Assembly (NCBI RefSeq): GCF_001905735.1
Contig: NZ_LISW01000002.1
Location: forward strand, 124,001-188,000
Direction: 5' to 3'
DNA length: 64,000 nucleotides
Source: Streptomyces sp. CB01249
GTDB taxonomy: Bacteria > Actinomycetota > Actinomycetes > Streptomycetales > Streptomycetaceae
The stretch's first letter is position 1; every line of letters starts with the position of its first letter. Shown piece after piece: positions 24,152-33,129 of this stretch. Made by a program: the position numbers and the translations under genes. Below the pieces are notes generated by a model, which saw only the letters and a program-made list of their open reading frames with translations, was not told the DNA's origin and made no database searches.

Positions 24152-25807
24152 TCAGTACAGGCCGTTGTAGATGTCGAAGCCGTAGCCGATCTGTATGCGC
24201 TTGCTGATCGTGCCGGTGCCGGAGGACGTGTAGCGGTACAGGTCGCCGTAGCCGTTGACCCCGACCAGGTCGGCCCGGCCGTCCCCGTTGATGTCGCCGG
24301 GCGCGGCGAACTTGTCGTAGATGTCGAAGCCGTAGCCGATCTTCACGCGAGCCTTGAGCGGTGCGGACGCCTGGCCCGTGCCCTCGTACAGGTACAGCGT
24401 GCCGTCCTTGGCGACGGCCACCACATCGGCCCTGCCGTCATCCGTGAGGTCGCCGGCGCCGACGATGTGGCGGTACGTGCCGTAGCCGTAGCCGACCTTG
24501 ATCTTGGCGCCGAACTCCGTGAGGCCGTTGCCTGGATACAGGTACAGGTCGCCCTTGGTGTCGCGGGCCAGCAGGTCGCCCTTGCCGTCACCGCTCAGGT
24601 CGCCCGGCCCGATGAGATCGTCGTAGACGCCCCAGCCGCTGCCGAAGGAGTGGTTCCCGATGGTCAGCCCACCGCCCTGCACCTGGAGCAGTTCGGCCCG
24701 GCCGTCGGCGTCGAGGGAGGAGACGAGCCTCGTCAGCCCGGACTGGGCGGTGTAGTAGAACGTGCGGGGGGAGAACTGTCCGTTGTTCCTGGAGTCGTAC
24801 CACCACGAACTGCCGTTGTCGGTGGTGCCCACGGCCTCATGCTTGCCGAAGTCGGGGTTGCCGCCCTGGCCGACGAACAGGGCGGCCTTCTGCCAGCCGA
24901 AGGCATCGGCGGCACGCGTGCGGAAGCCGCCCTGACCGGTGGACCGGTAGATGTACGTCTCGCCATTCGGCTTGCGGCCCATGAGGTCGCCGTGGCCGTC
25001 TCCGTTGAGGTCGTCGACACCCACGAGCTGGTTGTAGATCTCGAAGCCGTAGCCGATTTTGTTGGGCGCCTTGAAGGGCTTCGCCGCGTCGCCGGTGCCC
25101 GCGAGGAAGTACAGGTCGCCAGCCCTGGTGCGGGTGACGACATCGCCGAACCCGTCACCGTTGCTGTCGTTGAGGCCGACGATCTGGTCGTACGTCTCCC
25201 AGCCGGAGGCCACCTTGACCGCGGGCGCGAAGGGCTCGCCCTTGATGGCGCCGGTGGAGGCGTGGAGGTAGACGTCACCGGAGGGCGTGCGCGCGAGCAG
25301 GTCGTTGCGGCCGTCACCGGTCAGGTCGCCGGGGGAGAGGATCTTGTTGTACTTCTGCCAGCCGTCACCGGACCATGTGGCGGGGGAGGTCCTCTCCTCG
25401 CCCGCGCTCGGGTACAGCGTGAGCGTGCCGGTCGCGGACAGCGTGACGATCTCGGGCGGGCCGTCGGCGTTGAGGTCGCCCATCGCGATGATGTCCTTGT
25501 GCATCTCCTGCTGGTCGGTGGCGGGGATGCGGAACGGGTAGTCCGGGGTGTTCGGGCCCGTCTTGACGTACAGGCCGCCGTCCACGCCGCGGTAGATGAG
25601 GTCGTTGTCGCCGTTGCCGTTCAGGTCCAGGCGCGGCTTCGTAGTGACCGGGGTCTCGGGGCCGCCGGAGCCCCTGGAGGCGTCGTCGGCCGAGGCCGGA
25701 ACCGCCAGCAGCATGCCGGCGGAGAGAACGAGTGCGGTGCAGGCCGAGATCCGTCTCGCGCGCTTCGCGCGTGCGGGACCGAAACGGCCGGGTGTAGCGG
25801 AAGACAA
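24152..25807 (-). CDS. Secreted FG-GAP/VCBS repeat protein
   Basis: 551-aa exported protein. The signal has RAKRARRISACTALVLSAGMLLAVPASADD with an ASA cleavage site. The rest is a chain of about nine repeats with calcium-binding loops of DLNGDGxxDLL type (GDLNADGPPE, GDLTGDGRND, DDLNGDGHGD, GDLSGDGKGD, GDINGDGRAD), each followed by a YLY/YxYxGxG strand motif. This would fold as a beta-propeller similar to integrin alpha or fungal lectins. No enzyme domain is attached. It is probably a cell-surface or matrix-binding protein. The start is a TTG at 25805-25807 after GGGGGG. Very frequent in Streptomyces; ligand unknown. Confidence 0.88.
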   Translation of the reverse strand: MSSATPGRFGPARAKRARRISACTALVLSAGMLLAVPASADDASRGSGGPETPVTTKPRLDLNGNGDNDLIYRGVDGGLYVKTGPNTPDYPFRIPATDQQEMHKDIIAMGDLNADGPPEIVTLSATGTLTLYPSAGEERTSPATWSGDGWQKYNKILSPGDLTGDGRNDLLARTPSGDVYLHASTGAIKGEPFAPAVKVASGWETYDQIVGLNDSNGDGFGDVVTRTRAGDLYFLAGTGDAAKPFKAPNKIGYGFEIYNQLVGVDDLNGDGHGDLMGRKPNGETYIYRSTGQGGFRTRAADAFGWQKAALFVGQGGNPDFGKHEAVGTTDNGSSWWYDSRNNGQFSPRTFYYTAQSGLTRLVSSLDADGRAELLQVQGGGLTIGNHSFGSGWGVYDDLIGPGDLSGDGKGDLLARDTKGDLYLYPGNGLTEFGAKIKVGYGYGTYRHIVGAGDLTDDGRADVVAVAKDGTLYLYEGTGQASAPLKARVKIGYGFDIYDKFAAPGDINGDGRADLVGVNGYGDLYRYTSSGTGTISKRIQIGYGFDIYNGLY

Positions 25808-25956
25808 TGTCCCCCCAGGGATTCTCCGCGCATGGGTGTCACCAGCGGGACGGAAGTGATTCAGGCTTGAATCAGCTGGTGTTCACATCGACCCGCGCCG
25901 GCTCTCCTTGGAGGGGGCTGTTTTCAGTCATCCTTGGCGTATCTTCGGCCACGACA

Positions 25957-25992
25957 GAGCGGCGGCCCCCGTGGTGAAGGGGGCCGCCGCTC
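25957..25992. terminator. Terminator after EIIBC gene
   Basis: Perfect 14-bp stem GAGCGGCGGCCCCC / GGGGGCCGCCGCTC with an 8-base loop, 16 bp beyond the minus-strand stop. It closes the murR-murQ-EIIBC unit. Confidence 0.88.
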
Positions 25993-26007
25993 CGTTTCGC
26001 GCGTGTC

Positions 26008-27531
26008 TCAGACCGCCGCCGGCGCCTTCGCCGCTCCGGAAGGCGTGGCCGGGTCCGGGGTCGCCGCTGCCGTGGCGGTGTCCTCCTCCTGGCTCACGTT
26101 GAACTCCGCCAGGAGTTCCCCGCTGAAGCCGAAGAAGTACGTGGCGAGGAAGCCCGCGACGTAGCCGACGAGCAGGCCGCCCGCGTAGATCGCGATCGTC
26201 GCGCCCAGGCCGTGGTTGCCGTCGAGGAGGGGGAACAGGGCCCAGCCCGACGGGCCGATCGCGGTCGAGCCGACCGCGTCGCCCAGCTGGTTGAAGAAGC
26301 CGACGAACGCGCCGCCGAACGCACCGCCCACGCAGGCCGTGATGAACGGGCGGCCGAGCGGCAGCGAGACGCCGTAGATCAGGGGTTCGCCGACGCCCAG
26401 GAAACCGGCGGGCAGGGCGGACTTGATGGTCTTGCGGATCGACTCGTTGCGCGGGAGGCGGAAGTACGTGGCGATGGCCGCGCCGACCTGGCCCGCACCG
26501 GCCATGGCGAGGATCGGGAGCAGGACCGTGTAGCCCTGCTGCTCGATCAGCGTGGTGTGGATCGGGATCAGCGCCTGGTGCAGGCCCAGCATGACCAGCG
26601 GGAGGAAGAAGCCGCCCAGGATCAGGCCCGCGCCCGCGCCGCCGTTGGAGAGCAGCCAGTCCGCGAAGTCGCCGATCGCGGTGGAGACCTCGCCCGCCAC
26701 GTACATCAGGCCGAAGATCGTGACCAGGCCGGAGATGAGGACCGTCAGCGTCGGCGTGACCAGCACGTCCAGCGCCTCCGGCACCCAGCGGCGGCACCAC
26801 TTCTCCACGTACACCGCGAGCACCGCCGCGCCGAGGGCGCCGAGGACGCCGCCCTGGCCGGGGGAGAGCTTCTGGCCGAACGCCTCGATGTTCGCGACGC
26901 CCGGGAAGACGATGATCGCCGCGACCGCACCGCCGAGGATCGGCGTGCCGCCGAACTCCTTCGCGGTGTTGTAGCCGACGAAGACCGCGATCAGGGCCAT
27001 GAAGCCGGAGGCCATCGCGGCGAGCGCCGGGGTGACCGACGGCAGCCATTCGAGGTTGACCAGCAGGCCGTTGAGCCCGGCGATGATGCCGCAGCCGATC
27101 AGGGCCGGGATCAGCGGCACGAAGATGTTGGCGATCTTGCGCAGGAACAGCTTGAACGGCGTCGCGTTCTTCGCCTTGCGGGCCGCCTTCATCGCGGCGC
27201 CCTGCGCGGCCAGCTCCTCCGCCGTGAGCGGGGAGGCGTCGGCCGGGGCGGGAGCCGGGGCCTCCGCCCTGCCCTCCTCGACCAGCTTCTCGAACTCCGG
27301 GGTGACGCGGGCGACCGTACCGGGACCGAGGACGATCTGGTACGTGTCGTCCTCGACCACGCCCATGACCGCGGGGACGGCCTTCAGCGCGTCGTCCTGG
27401 ACGAGCGAACGGTCGTGCAGCCCGAGCCGGAGCCGGGTCATGCAGTGGGCGATGGAGCTGACATTCGCGGCGCCACCGACGAGCGGAAGGATCGCGGCGG
27501 CAGTGGCGCGGTTCTTGTCTTCTGTAGCCAT
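26008..27531 (-). CDS. PTS transporter EIIBC, probable N-acetylmuramic acid/GlcNAc-type
   Basis: 507-aa membrane permease that imports and phosphorylates an amino sugar. The N-terminal EIIB domain carries the phosphoryl-accepting Cys30 (SSIAHCMTRLRLGL). After a Pro/Ala linker, the EIIC domain spans about 10 hydrophobic segments. The substrate loop GHxxxxx/GExxxYG appears as GVGEPLIYGVSLPLGRPF. No EIIA domain is fused, so a separate EIIA-Crr would be used. It lies 40 bp after murQ in a regulator-etherase-permease operon, so MurNAc is the likely substrate (MurP role). The sequence is equally close to GlcNAc/glucose EIIBC; specificity is inferred from context. Confidence 0.88.
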   Translation of the reverse strand: MATEDKNRATAAAILPLVGGAANVSSIAHCMTRLRLGLHDRSLVQDDALKAVPAVMGVVEDDTYQIVLGPGTVARVTPEFEKLVEEGRAEAPAPAPADASPLTAEELAAQGAAMKAARKAKNATPFKLFLRKIANIFVPLIPALIGCGIIAGLNGLLVNLEWLPSVTPALAAMASGFMALIAVFVGYNTAKEFGGTPILGGAVAAIIVFPGVANIEAFGQKLSPGQGGVLGALGAAVLAVYVEKWCRRWVPEALDVLVTPTLTVLISGLVTIFGLMYVAGEVSTAIGDFADWLLSNGGAGAGLILGGFFLPLVMLGLHQALIPIHTTLIEQQGYTVLLPILAMAGAGQVGAAIATYFRLPRNESIRKTIKSALPAGFLGVGEPLIYGVSLPLGRPFITACVGGAFGGAFVGFFNQLGDAVGSTAIGPSGWALFPLLDGNHGLGATIAIYAGGLLVGYVAGFLATYFFGFSGELLAEFNVSQEEDTATAAATPDPATPSGAAKAPAAV

Positions 27532-27571
27532 GGTGCGTGGTGCCTTGCTGTGCGGGGGACGTGCGTGGGGG

Positions 27572-28528
27572 TCAGGTGGTGCGGGGGGCGGCGGCGAGTG
27601 CGGCGCGGAGGTGGCCGGCCGACTCGGTGAGGAGCGTGGCGGCCGTGGGGCCGTCGACCTGGCCGAGGATCGTCAGGATGGCGTTCTTCACCTCGCCGTC
27701 CGTGGCGGCGAGAGCCGTCTCGATCTCCTCGTCGGACGCGCCGGTGGCCAGCGCGACGATGCGCCGGGAGCGGGCCCGCAGCTTCTCGTTGGAGGCACGC
27801 ACGTCGACCATGAGGTTCCCGTACGTCTTGCCGAGGCGGATCATCGTGATGGTCGAGATCATGTTGAGCACGAGCTTCTGGGCCGTGCCCGCCTTGAGCC
27901 GGGTGGAGCCGGTCAGCAGCTCGGGGCCGACGACGACCTCAAGGGGGTGCTCGGCGGCGGCGCCCAGCGCGGAGTCCGCGTTGCACGACAGGCCGAGGGT
28001 CAGGGCGCCCTTCGCCCGGGCGTGCTCCACGGCCCCGATCGCGTACGGCGTACGGCCCGAGGCGGAGATGCCGACCACCGTGTCGTCGGCGGTGAGCTCC
28101 AGCGCCTCCAGGTCGGCGGCGGCCAGCTCCTTGCTGTCCTCCGCGCCCTCGACGGCGGTGACCATGGCGGACGGGCCGCCCGCGATCAGGCCGACGACAT
28201 CGGCCGGGTCCGTGTTGAACGTGGGCGGGCACTCGCTGGCGTCCAGCACGCCCAGCCGCCCCGCGGTGCCCGCGCCCGCGTAGATCAGGCGGCCGCCGCG
28301 GGCCATGCGCTCGGCGGTGGCGTCGATCGCGGCGGCGATCTCGGGCAGCCGCTCGGCGACGGCGGCCGGGACGGTCTGGTCCTCGCCGTTCATGATCCGG
28401 GCGATGTCCGCGGTGGCCAGCCGGTCGATCTCGGCGAGCTCCGGGCGGAACGCCTCGGTGGTGAGGGTCGCGAGCTCGGCGCGCAGCTCGCCGTAGCCGT
28501 CGGGGGTGGCGTCGGTCAGGGAGGTCAT
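27572..28528 (-). CDS. murQ: N-acetylmuramic acid 6-phosphate etherase
   Basis: 318-aa cytosolic lyase that removes the D-lactyl ether from MurNAc-6-phosphate to give GlcNAc-6-phosphate during cell-wall recycling. The SIS-domain signatures are present: RLIYAGAGTAGRLGVLDASECPPTFNTDP, DTVVGISASGRTPYAIGAVEHAR, and the C-terminal EKLRARSRRIVALATG. Length is normal. It is the middle gene of the murR-murQ-EIIBC operon. It links the imported sugar to GlcNAc catabolism through NagA/NagB elsewhere. Confidence 0.96.
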   Translation of the reverse strand: MTSLTDATPDGYGELRAELATLTTEAFRPELAEIDRLATADIARIMNGEDQTVPAAVAERLPEIAAAIDATAERMARGGRLIYAGAGTAGRLGVLDASECPPTFNTDPADVVGLIAGGPSAMVTAVEGAEDSKELAAADLEALELTADDTVVGISASGRTPYAIGAVEHARAKGALTLGLSCNADSALGAAAEHPLEVVVGPELLTGSTRLKAGTAQKLVLNMISTITMIRLGKTYGNLMVDVRASNEKLRARSRRIVALATGASDEEIETALAATDGEVKNAILTILGQVDGPTAATLLTESAGHLRAALAAAPRTT

Positions 28529-28608
28529 GGAGGGCGGCTCTGCTTTCTCGTACGGCGTGCGGATGCGGGGCTGTTGCGGGGCGCTGCCGGAAGGCGTCCG
28601 GGTGACGG

Positions 28609-29526
28609 TCAGCGGGTGCGCGGGGTGTGGCGGTGGGCCAGCGCCTCGTAGGAGGCGGCGAGGGCCGGGGCGGCCGTCTCGTACGTACGCTGGGCGACGC
28701 CTATGAACAGGCAGTCGACCACCAGGAGCTGGCTGGTGCGGCTCGACATCGCGGCCGGGCGCAGCTCGCTCTCGCGCGCCGTGGACGTCGTCAGCACGTG
28801 GTCCGCGTACTGCGTGACGGGGCCGTCGGGGCGGCCGGTGATCGCGACCGTCGTCGCGCCCCGGTCGAAGGCGACGCGCAGGGGCTCTATGACGTCGCCC
28901 GTCGAGCCGGAGTGCGTGATCGCGATGGCCATGTCGCCGGAGCGGAGCTGCACGGCGTTGGTCACCGCGAGGTGCGGGTCCGTGTGGGAGTGGGCGATGA
29001 GGCCGATCCGGGACAGCTTCTGGGCCAGGTCCTGGCCGACGAGGGAGGACGCGCCCACGCCGTAGATGTCGATGCGGCGCGCGGTGGCGGCGGCGGCGAC
29101 CGCGGCGCCCAGCTGCACCGTGTCGAGCCCGGCGGCGGTGTCGGCGAGGGTCTGCTGCTCGTCGTAGGCCAGCTTGGCGACCACGTCGGCGATGGGGTCG
29201 TCCACCGCTATGTCCGCGGTGACGGCGGGGGCGCGGCCGGACTCCTGGTGGGCGGCGAGGCCGGCGAGCGCGAGGCGCAGGTCGCGGTAGCCCGGATACC
29301 CCAGGAGGCGGGCGGTGCGGACCACCGTCGCCTCGCTGGTGCCCGTCAGCTCGGCGAGACCGGTGACCGTCAGGGCGGCGCAGCCCGCCGGGTCGCCTGC
29401 GACGGCCTCGGCGACGCGCTGCATGGAGCGGGTCATGGACGGCGACAGCGTCCGCACCTTGGCGGCCAGGGCCGCCGGGGCGGGCGGCGAATCCGTACTG
29501 AAACTTTCCTTCAGGTCATTGGTCAC
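28609..29526 (-). CDS. MurR/RpiR family transcriptional regulator
   Basis: 305-aa regulator. The N-terminal RpiR HTH spans about residues 30-95 (SMTRSMQRVAEAVAGDPAGCAALTVTGLAELTGTSEATVVRTARLLGYPGYRDLRLALAGL). The C-terminal SIS sugar-phosphate domain includes RRIDIYGVGASSLVGQDLAQKLSRIG and MAIAITHSGSTGDVIEPL. As first gene of the MurNAc operon it most likely senses MurNAc-6-phosphate. A TTGAAA/TTTCAA palindrome begins two bases upstream of its start codon and is the probable self-operator. Confidence 0.92.
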   Translation of the reverse strand: MTNDLKESFSTDSPPAPAALAAKVRTLSPSMTRSMQRVAEAVAGDPAGCAALTVTGLAELTGTSEATVVRTARLLGYPGYRDLRLALAGLAAHQESGRAPAVTADIAVDDPIADVVAKLAYDEQQTLADTAAGLDTVQLGAAVAAAATARRIDIYGVGASSLVGQDLAQKLSRIGLIAHSHTDPHLAVTNAVQLRSGDMAIAITHSGSTGDVIEPLRVAFDRGATTVAITGRPDGPVTQYADHVLTTSTARESELRPAAMSSRTSQLLVVDCLFIGVAQRTYETAAPALAASYEALAHRHTPRTR

Positions 29527-29528
29527 CT

Positions 29529-29545
29529 TTGAAAGATATTTTCAA
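29529..29545. promoter_or_regulatory. Putative MurR operator
   Basis: TTGAAA (29529-29534) and TTTCAA (29540-29545) around a 5-bp spacer, immediately upstream of the murR start, where a bound repressor would block transcription of the operon. The GAAA-N-TTTC form fits sites described for RpiR-type regulators. The flanking AT-rich sequence is otherwise rare here. Confidence 0.65.
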
Positions 29546-29624
29546 GTCGGAAAGGCGTCAACCCTCTTTGGTGTGACCTTTGGCGAAAGCCGTTGACGCC
29601 GCCATCCGGGTGGACAATGGCTGC

Positions 29625-30017
29625 ATGGAGCAGAATCCGCCGGAGTCCGACCGGCCCGACCGCCTGGAGCAGGCGCTGCACACCGCCCGCGCCCTTGTGA
29701 TGGCCGACCTCGCCGCCGGGGACGTCGCCGAGGCGCAGATCGTGTCCATGGTCGAGGACGCCGTGACGCACCGCCGCTGGTGGGTGGAGCAGTGGCCGGA
29801 GGGGGCGGAGTTCGTCGTCGGACTCGTCGCCCAGGACGTCCAGGACGCGCTCCTGGAGGCGTACGGCCGCTGGCCGCTCTGCCCGGTCTGCGACGCGGGC
29901 GACCCGCACGCGCTGGACGTCGAGCCGGAGCTCGGGCCGCACCCGCACTGGGTCTGCACCAAGGCCGCGGTGGCGGTCGCGCCGGTCGGCGCGCTCAGCG
30001 GCATACTCCGGCGGTGA
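29625..30017 (+). CDS. Hypothetical protein with possible zinc site
   Basis: 130-aa soluble, acidic protein that I cannot assign to a named family. The N-terminal half is helical (DRLEQALHTARALVMADLAAGDVAEAQIVSMVEDAV). A CPVCDAGDPHALDVEP...HPHWVC segment near residues 88-115 has the spacing of a metal-binding finger (CxxC plus His/Cys). It is followed four bases later by the DUF4031 gene on the same strand, so the two are co-transcribed. Confidence 0.72.
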   Translation: MEQNPPESDRPDRLEQALHTARALVMADLAAGDVAEAQIVSMVEDAVTHRRWWVEQWPEGAEFVVGLVAQDVQDALLEAYGRWPLCPVCDAGDPHALDVEPELGPHPHWVCTKAAVAVAPVGALSGILRR

Positions 30018-30021
30018 GGCG

Positions 30022-30297
30022 ATGACGCTCTACATCGACCCGCCGACCTGGCCCGGGCACGGCCGCCTCTGGTCGCACCTGGTCAGCGATGTGTCCTTCG
30101 AGGAGCTGCACGCCTTCGCGGCGTCCATCGGCGCCCCGGAACGGGCCTTCGAGCGCGACCACTACGACATCCCGGCCACGCGGTACGAGGACGCGGTGCG
30201 GGCCGGGGCGCGGGAGATCGGCTCGAAGGAGCTCGTCCGGCGGCTGACCGAGGCCGGGCTGCGGCGGCCGAAGGGGCGCCCGGCGCCGAAGCCGTAA
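30022..30297 (+). CDS. DUF4031 domain protein
   Basis: 91-aa protein matching the short DUF4031 pattern TLYIDPPTWPGHGRLWSHLVSDVSFEELHAFAASIG, with later HYDIPATRYEDAVRAGA and the basic tail RRPKGRPAPKP. Function is unknown. It is probably an enzyme fragment or nucleotide-binding protein, given the conserved WPxHGRxWSHL and HYD-P motifs. It begins four bases after the preceding stop. Confidence 0.87.
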   Translation: MTLYIDPPTWPGHGRLWSHLVSDVSFEELHAFAASIGAPERAFERDHYDIPATRYEDAVRAGAREIGSKELVRRLTEAGLRRPKGRPAPKP

Positions 30298-30339
30298 GCC
30301 CCTCAAGCCCCCGCCGCGCGCCCCCGCTGTACGCCCCCG

Positions 30340-30365
30340 CCGTACGCCTCAGCCGTACGCCTCAG
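30340..30365. repeat. Two tandem 13-bp units
   Basis: CCGTACGCCTCAG occurs twice in a row at 30340-30352 and 30353-30365, ending in the stop region of the MFS gene. A weaker third unit precedes it. Probably slippage-prone spacer sequence. Confidence 0.7.
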
Positions 30366-31621
30366 CCCGTCGCGCACTCCGTCGACTCCACCGGCGCCGC
30401 CTGCGGCGAACCCTTCGCCACCAGCCGCGACGCCGCCGAGCCGCGCGCCCGCTGGAGCCGCAGCGAGAACACCACGGCCACCAGCGCCGCCACGGTCATC
30501 GCGGCGCCCGCCCATGCCGTCGCCTCGAAGCCGAAGTCCGCGTCGATCACCGTGCCGCCGAGCCAGGGCCCGCCCGTGTTGCCCAGGTTGAACGCGGCGG
30601 TCGTCGTCGCCCCCGCCAGCGTCGGCGCGGCGCCCGCCACGTTGAACATCCGGGCGTTCAGCGCGGGCGCGGTGTAGAACGCCGACAGGCCCAGCAGGAA
30701 CGACAGCGTGATCACGGCCGCCTGGTTCGACGCGAACAGCGCCAGCGCCCCCAGGAACACCGTCGACGCCGCGATCCCGCTCAGCAGCACCCCGAAGAGG
30801 TGCGCGTCCGCGACCCGGCCGCCGATCGTCGTACCGACCAGGGCTCCCACGCCGAACAGCGCGAGGACGGTCGGCACCCAGCCGGAGTCGAGCCCGGCCA
30901 CGTCCGTCAGCAGCGGCGCGAGGTAGCTGAACGCGCAGAACACGCCGCCCGCCGCGAGCGCGGTGATCACGATCGACAGCCACACCTGGCGGTCGCGGTA
31001 GATGCCCATCTCCCGCTTGAGCTGCGGCTTCTCGTCCGGCAGCGGGATGCGCGGGATCAGCGTCATCACGCCGGCCAGGGCCACCGCCGAGGCCGCGCCG
31101 ACCGCCCAGAACGCGGACCGCCAGCCCAGGTTCTCGCCGAGGAACGCGCCCAGCGGGACGCCCAGCACGTTCGCGATGGACAGCCCGCCGATCATCACGG
31201 CCATCGCGCGGGCCCGCGCGTTCACCGGCACCATCGCGATGGCGACGGCCGCCCCGACCGCCCAGAAGCCCGCGCACGCGAACGCGCTGACCACGCGGGA
31301 CGCGAACAGCACCTCGTACGTCGGCGCGAGCGCACCCGCGACCTGGCCGAGGCCGAAGACCGAGATCAGCGCGATGAGCGTGGTGCGGCGCGGCAGCCGC
31401 AGCGTCGCCACGGCGAGCAGCGGGGCGCCGACCACCATGCCGATCGCGAACGCGGATATGAGGAGTCCGGCGCGCGGAATCGACACGTCCATGTCGTCCG
31501 CGATCGGGGGCAGCAGCCCGGAGAGCATGAACTCGCTCGTGCCCAGGGCGAAGACCGAGAGGCCGAGAATGTATACGGCCAGGGGCATACGGGAAGAGGT
31601 GCGCACGGCGGAGTCAGGCAT
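30362..31621 (-). CDS. MFS transporter, DHA1 Cml/AraJ-type efflux
   Basis: 419-aa, 12-helix exporter. The opening VYILGLSVFALGTSEFMLSGLLPPIADDMDVSIPRAGLLISAFAIGMVVGAPLLA is the hallmark of the chloramphenicol-resistance CmlR/Cmx and AraJ group. The motif-C-like NVLGVPLGAFLGENLGWRSAFW is also present. It likely exports an amphipathic drug or a sugar-like compound. The start at 31621 (MPDSAVRTSS) is proposed; an ATG at 31654 (MSGTFPLLPP) with GGGGA upstream cannot be excluded. No regulator is adjacent. Confidence 0.87.
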   Translation of the reverse strand: MPDSAVRTSSRMPLAVYILGLSVFALGTSEFMLSGLLPPIADDMDVSIPRAGLLISAFAIGMVVGAPLLAVATLRLPRRTTLIALISVFGLGQVAGALAPTYEVLFASRVVSAFACAGFWAVGAAVAIAMVPVNARARAMAVMIGGLSIANVLGVPLGAFLGENLGWRSAFWAVGAASAVALAGVMTLIPRIPLPDEKPQLKREMGIYRDRQVWLSIVITALAAGGVFCAFSYLAPLLTDVAGLDSGWVPTVLALFGVGALVGTTIGGRVADAHLFGVLLSGIAASTVFLGALALFASNQAAVITLSFLLGLSAFYTAPALNARMFNVAGAAPTLAGATTTAAFNLGNTGGPWLGGTVIDADFGFEATAWAGAAMTVAALVAVVFSLRLQRARGSAASRLVAKGSPQAAPVESTECATG

Positions 31622-31679
31622 GACAGGTGGCAACAGCGGAAACGTTCCTGACATTCCCCGGCCGCCCGGCCGCCACGGC

Positions 31680-32342
31680 TCAGCGCGTGAGCAGTTCGAG
31701 TTCCGTCAGCAGGTTCTGCCGGGCCTTCGGCTCCCACTCCCTCATCCCGTACGGCGTACGGAACAGCTGCGGCAGTCCCAGGAGCTGCCGCAGCACCGCC
31801 GCCCGCCCCTCCCGGAACGCCTCGTCCGGCACGAAGCCGTACTCCTCGCGGACCTGCGCGGCGTACTCCCCGTACTCCTTCGGCGGCGCCGCGAGGATGG
31901 CCAGGTCCGCGTCGCACAGCACCTCGCCGTCGGTGTCGCCGGGGGCGGGGTCGTGCGTGACGGTGAGCCGGACGAGCCGGGCGACCTCCCCGGTCACCGC
32001 GTCCGGCACCCCGGCCTCCGGGAGCGCCCGCTCGGCGAGCACCGCGCTGCGCTCCTCGTTCTCCGACCGGTCGGGCCGGTACACCGCGTCGTGGAACCAG
32101 GCCGCAAGCCGTACGGCGTCCGCGTCGGCGGCGTGCCCGGCGAGGGTGTCGATCCGGTCCAGGACCGCCGCGAGGTGAGCGGTCGTGTGGTACTTGCGCT
32201 GCGGCTCCGCCCAGCGGGCGAGAAGGTTGTCGGCGTACGGGAGCGGATCCGGGCCGTCCGCGCCGCCCCGGGCCGCGACGAGGGCGTCGTGCCAGCGGGC
32301 GCGGAGCGCTTCCTCGTCCTGCGTGCGGTGTTCGTCCGTCAT
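31680..32342 (-). CDS. HD-domain predicted phosphohydrolase
   Basis: 220-aa soluble metal-dependent hydrolase of the HD superfamily. Metal-ligand motifs are YHTTAHLAAVLDRI, then AAWFHDAVYRPDRSENEERSAVLAE (the HD pair), and LCDADLAILAAPPKEYGEYA. The group is annotated as predicted metal-dependent HD phosphohydrolase. The substrate is probably a nucleotide or phosphate ester and is unknown. It is upstream of the MFS gene in the same direction. Confidence 0.85.
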   Translation of the reverse strand: MTDEHRTQDEEALRARWHDALVAARGGADGPDPLPYADNLLARWAEPQRKYHTTAHLAAVLDRIDTLAGHAADADAVRLAAWFHDAVYRPDRSENEERSAVLAERALPEAGVPDAVTGEVARLVRLTVTHDPAPGDTDGEVLCDADLAILAAPPKEYGEYAAQVREEYGFVPDEAFREGRAAVLRQLLGLPQLFRTPYGMREWEPKARQNLLTELELLTR

Positions 32343-32424
32343 GCGTACGAGGGTAGGCCCGGCGGCCGGTCACGGCGCGGGCCGCCCGAAGTCCCCCTCC
32401 GCAGGCGGGCGTTATGTTGTGGCC

Positions 32425-33105
32425 ATGGCTGACGAACGTGATCCGGAACTGCCCGGTCTGCTGCTGCGCACCGAGCGGGACGTCTTCGTGCCGCTGCTGC
32501 GCGAGGCGGACGGCCGTGACTTCGAGCTGCGCACCGCCTGCCCCGGCTGGACCGTGCGGGATGTGCTCGCGCACTGCGGGGCCGCGTTGACGCGGGTGGT
32601 GGAGGGCCGGTTCGAGCGGGGGGTGTTCAGCCCGGAGGCCAATGACCGGGACATCGCGGAGCGGGCCGACTGGACGAACGCGCGCATCGTGGACGAGCTG
32701 GAACGCGGGATGACCGAGGCGGGTGCGGTCATCGCGGCGGCGGGCGGGGTGATGGACGCGATTGCGCTCGGCGAGTGGGTGCACGCGGGGGACGTGCGCG
32801 AGGCGTTCGGCGCGGAGGGGGCCTATGCGGGGGTCGGGCTCGCCCCCGCCCTGGACCTCCTCGCGGCGGTGTCCCGGAAGCGGAGCCCGGTCCCGCTCAC
32901 CGCCCGGCTGACCGGCGCGGACGGGGAGCTGCGGCTCGGCCCCGAGGACCCCGAGGACGGCGGGCCCGAGGACGGCGGCCGTGAGCGGGGCCGGTACGCC
33001 GGGGACGGGGCGACGCTGATCCGCCTGTACGCGGGCCGGCCGCTGACCGGCACGCGGTACGAGCTGGCCGGGGCGCGGGAGGGGGAGCTGAACCTCTTCG
33101 GGTGA
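32425..33105 (+). CDS. Maleylpyruvate isomerase-family (mycothiol-dependent DinB-like) protein
   Basis: 226-aa protein with the MDMPI N-terminal four-helix bundle (RDFELRTACPGWTVRDVLAHCGAALTRVVEG) characteristic of actinomycete mycothiol-dependent enzymes. ALGEWVHAGDVREAFG supplies the second His motif. The C-terminal region is a small sterol-carrier-like domain (PVPLTARLTGADGELRLG...ATLIRLYAGRPL). The reaction is unknown; family members perform isomerisation or thiol-transfer with mycothiol. The ATG at 32425 is chosen. Monocistronic. Confidence 0.82.
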   Translation: MADERDPELPGLLLRTERDVFVPLLREADGRDFELRTACPGWTVRDVLAHCGAALTRVVEGRFERGVFSPEANDRDIAERADWTNARIVDELERGMTEAGAVIAAAGGVMDAIALGEWVHAGDVREAFGAEGAYAGVGLAPALDLLAAVSRKRSPVPLTARLTGADGELRLGPEDPEDGGPEDGGRERGRYAGDGATLIRLYAGRPLTGTRYELAGAREGELNLFG

Positions 33106-33129
33106 GGCGGGGTCCGGTGCGCCCGCCGC

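Noticed and set aside
26212..27630. 472-codon plus-strand frame over the EIIBC gene
   Set aside because: Arg/Asp/Glu-rich low-complexity antisense translation, no recognisable domain.
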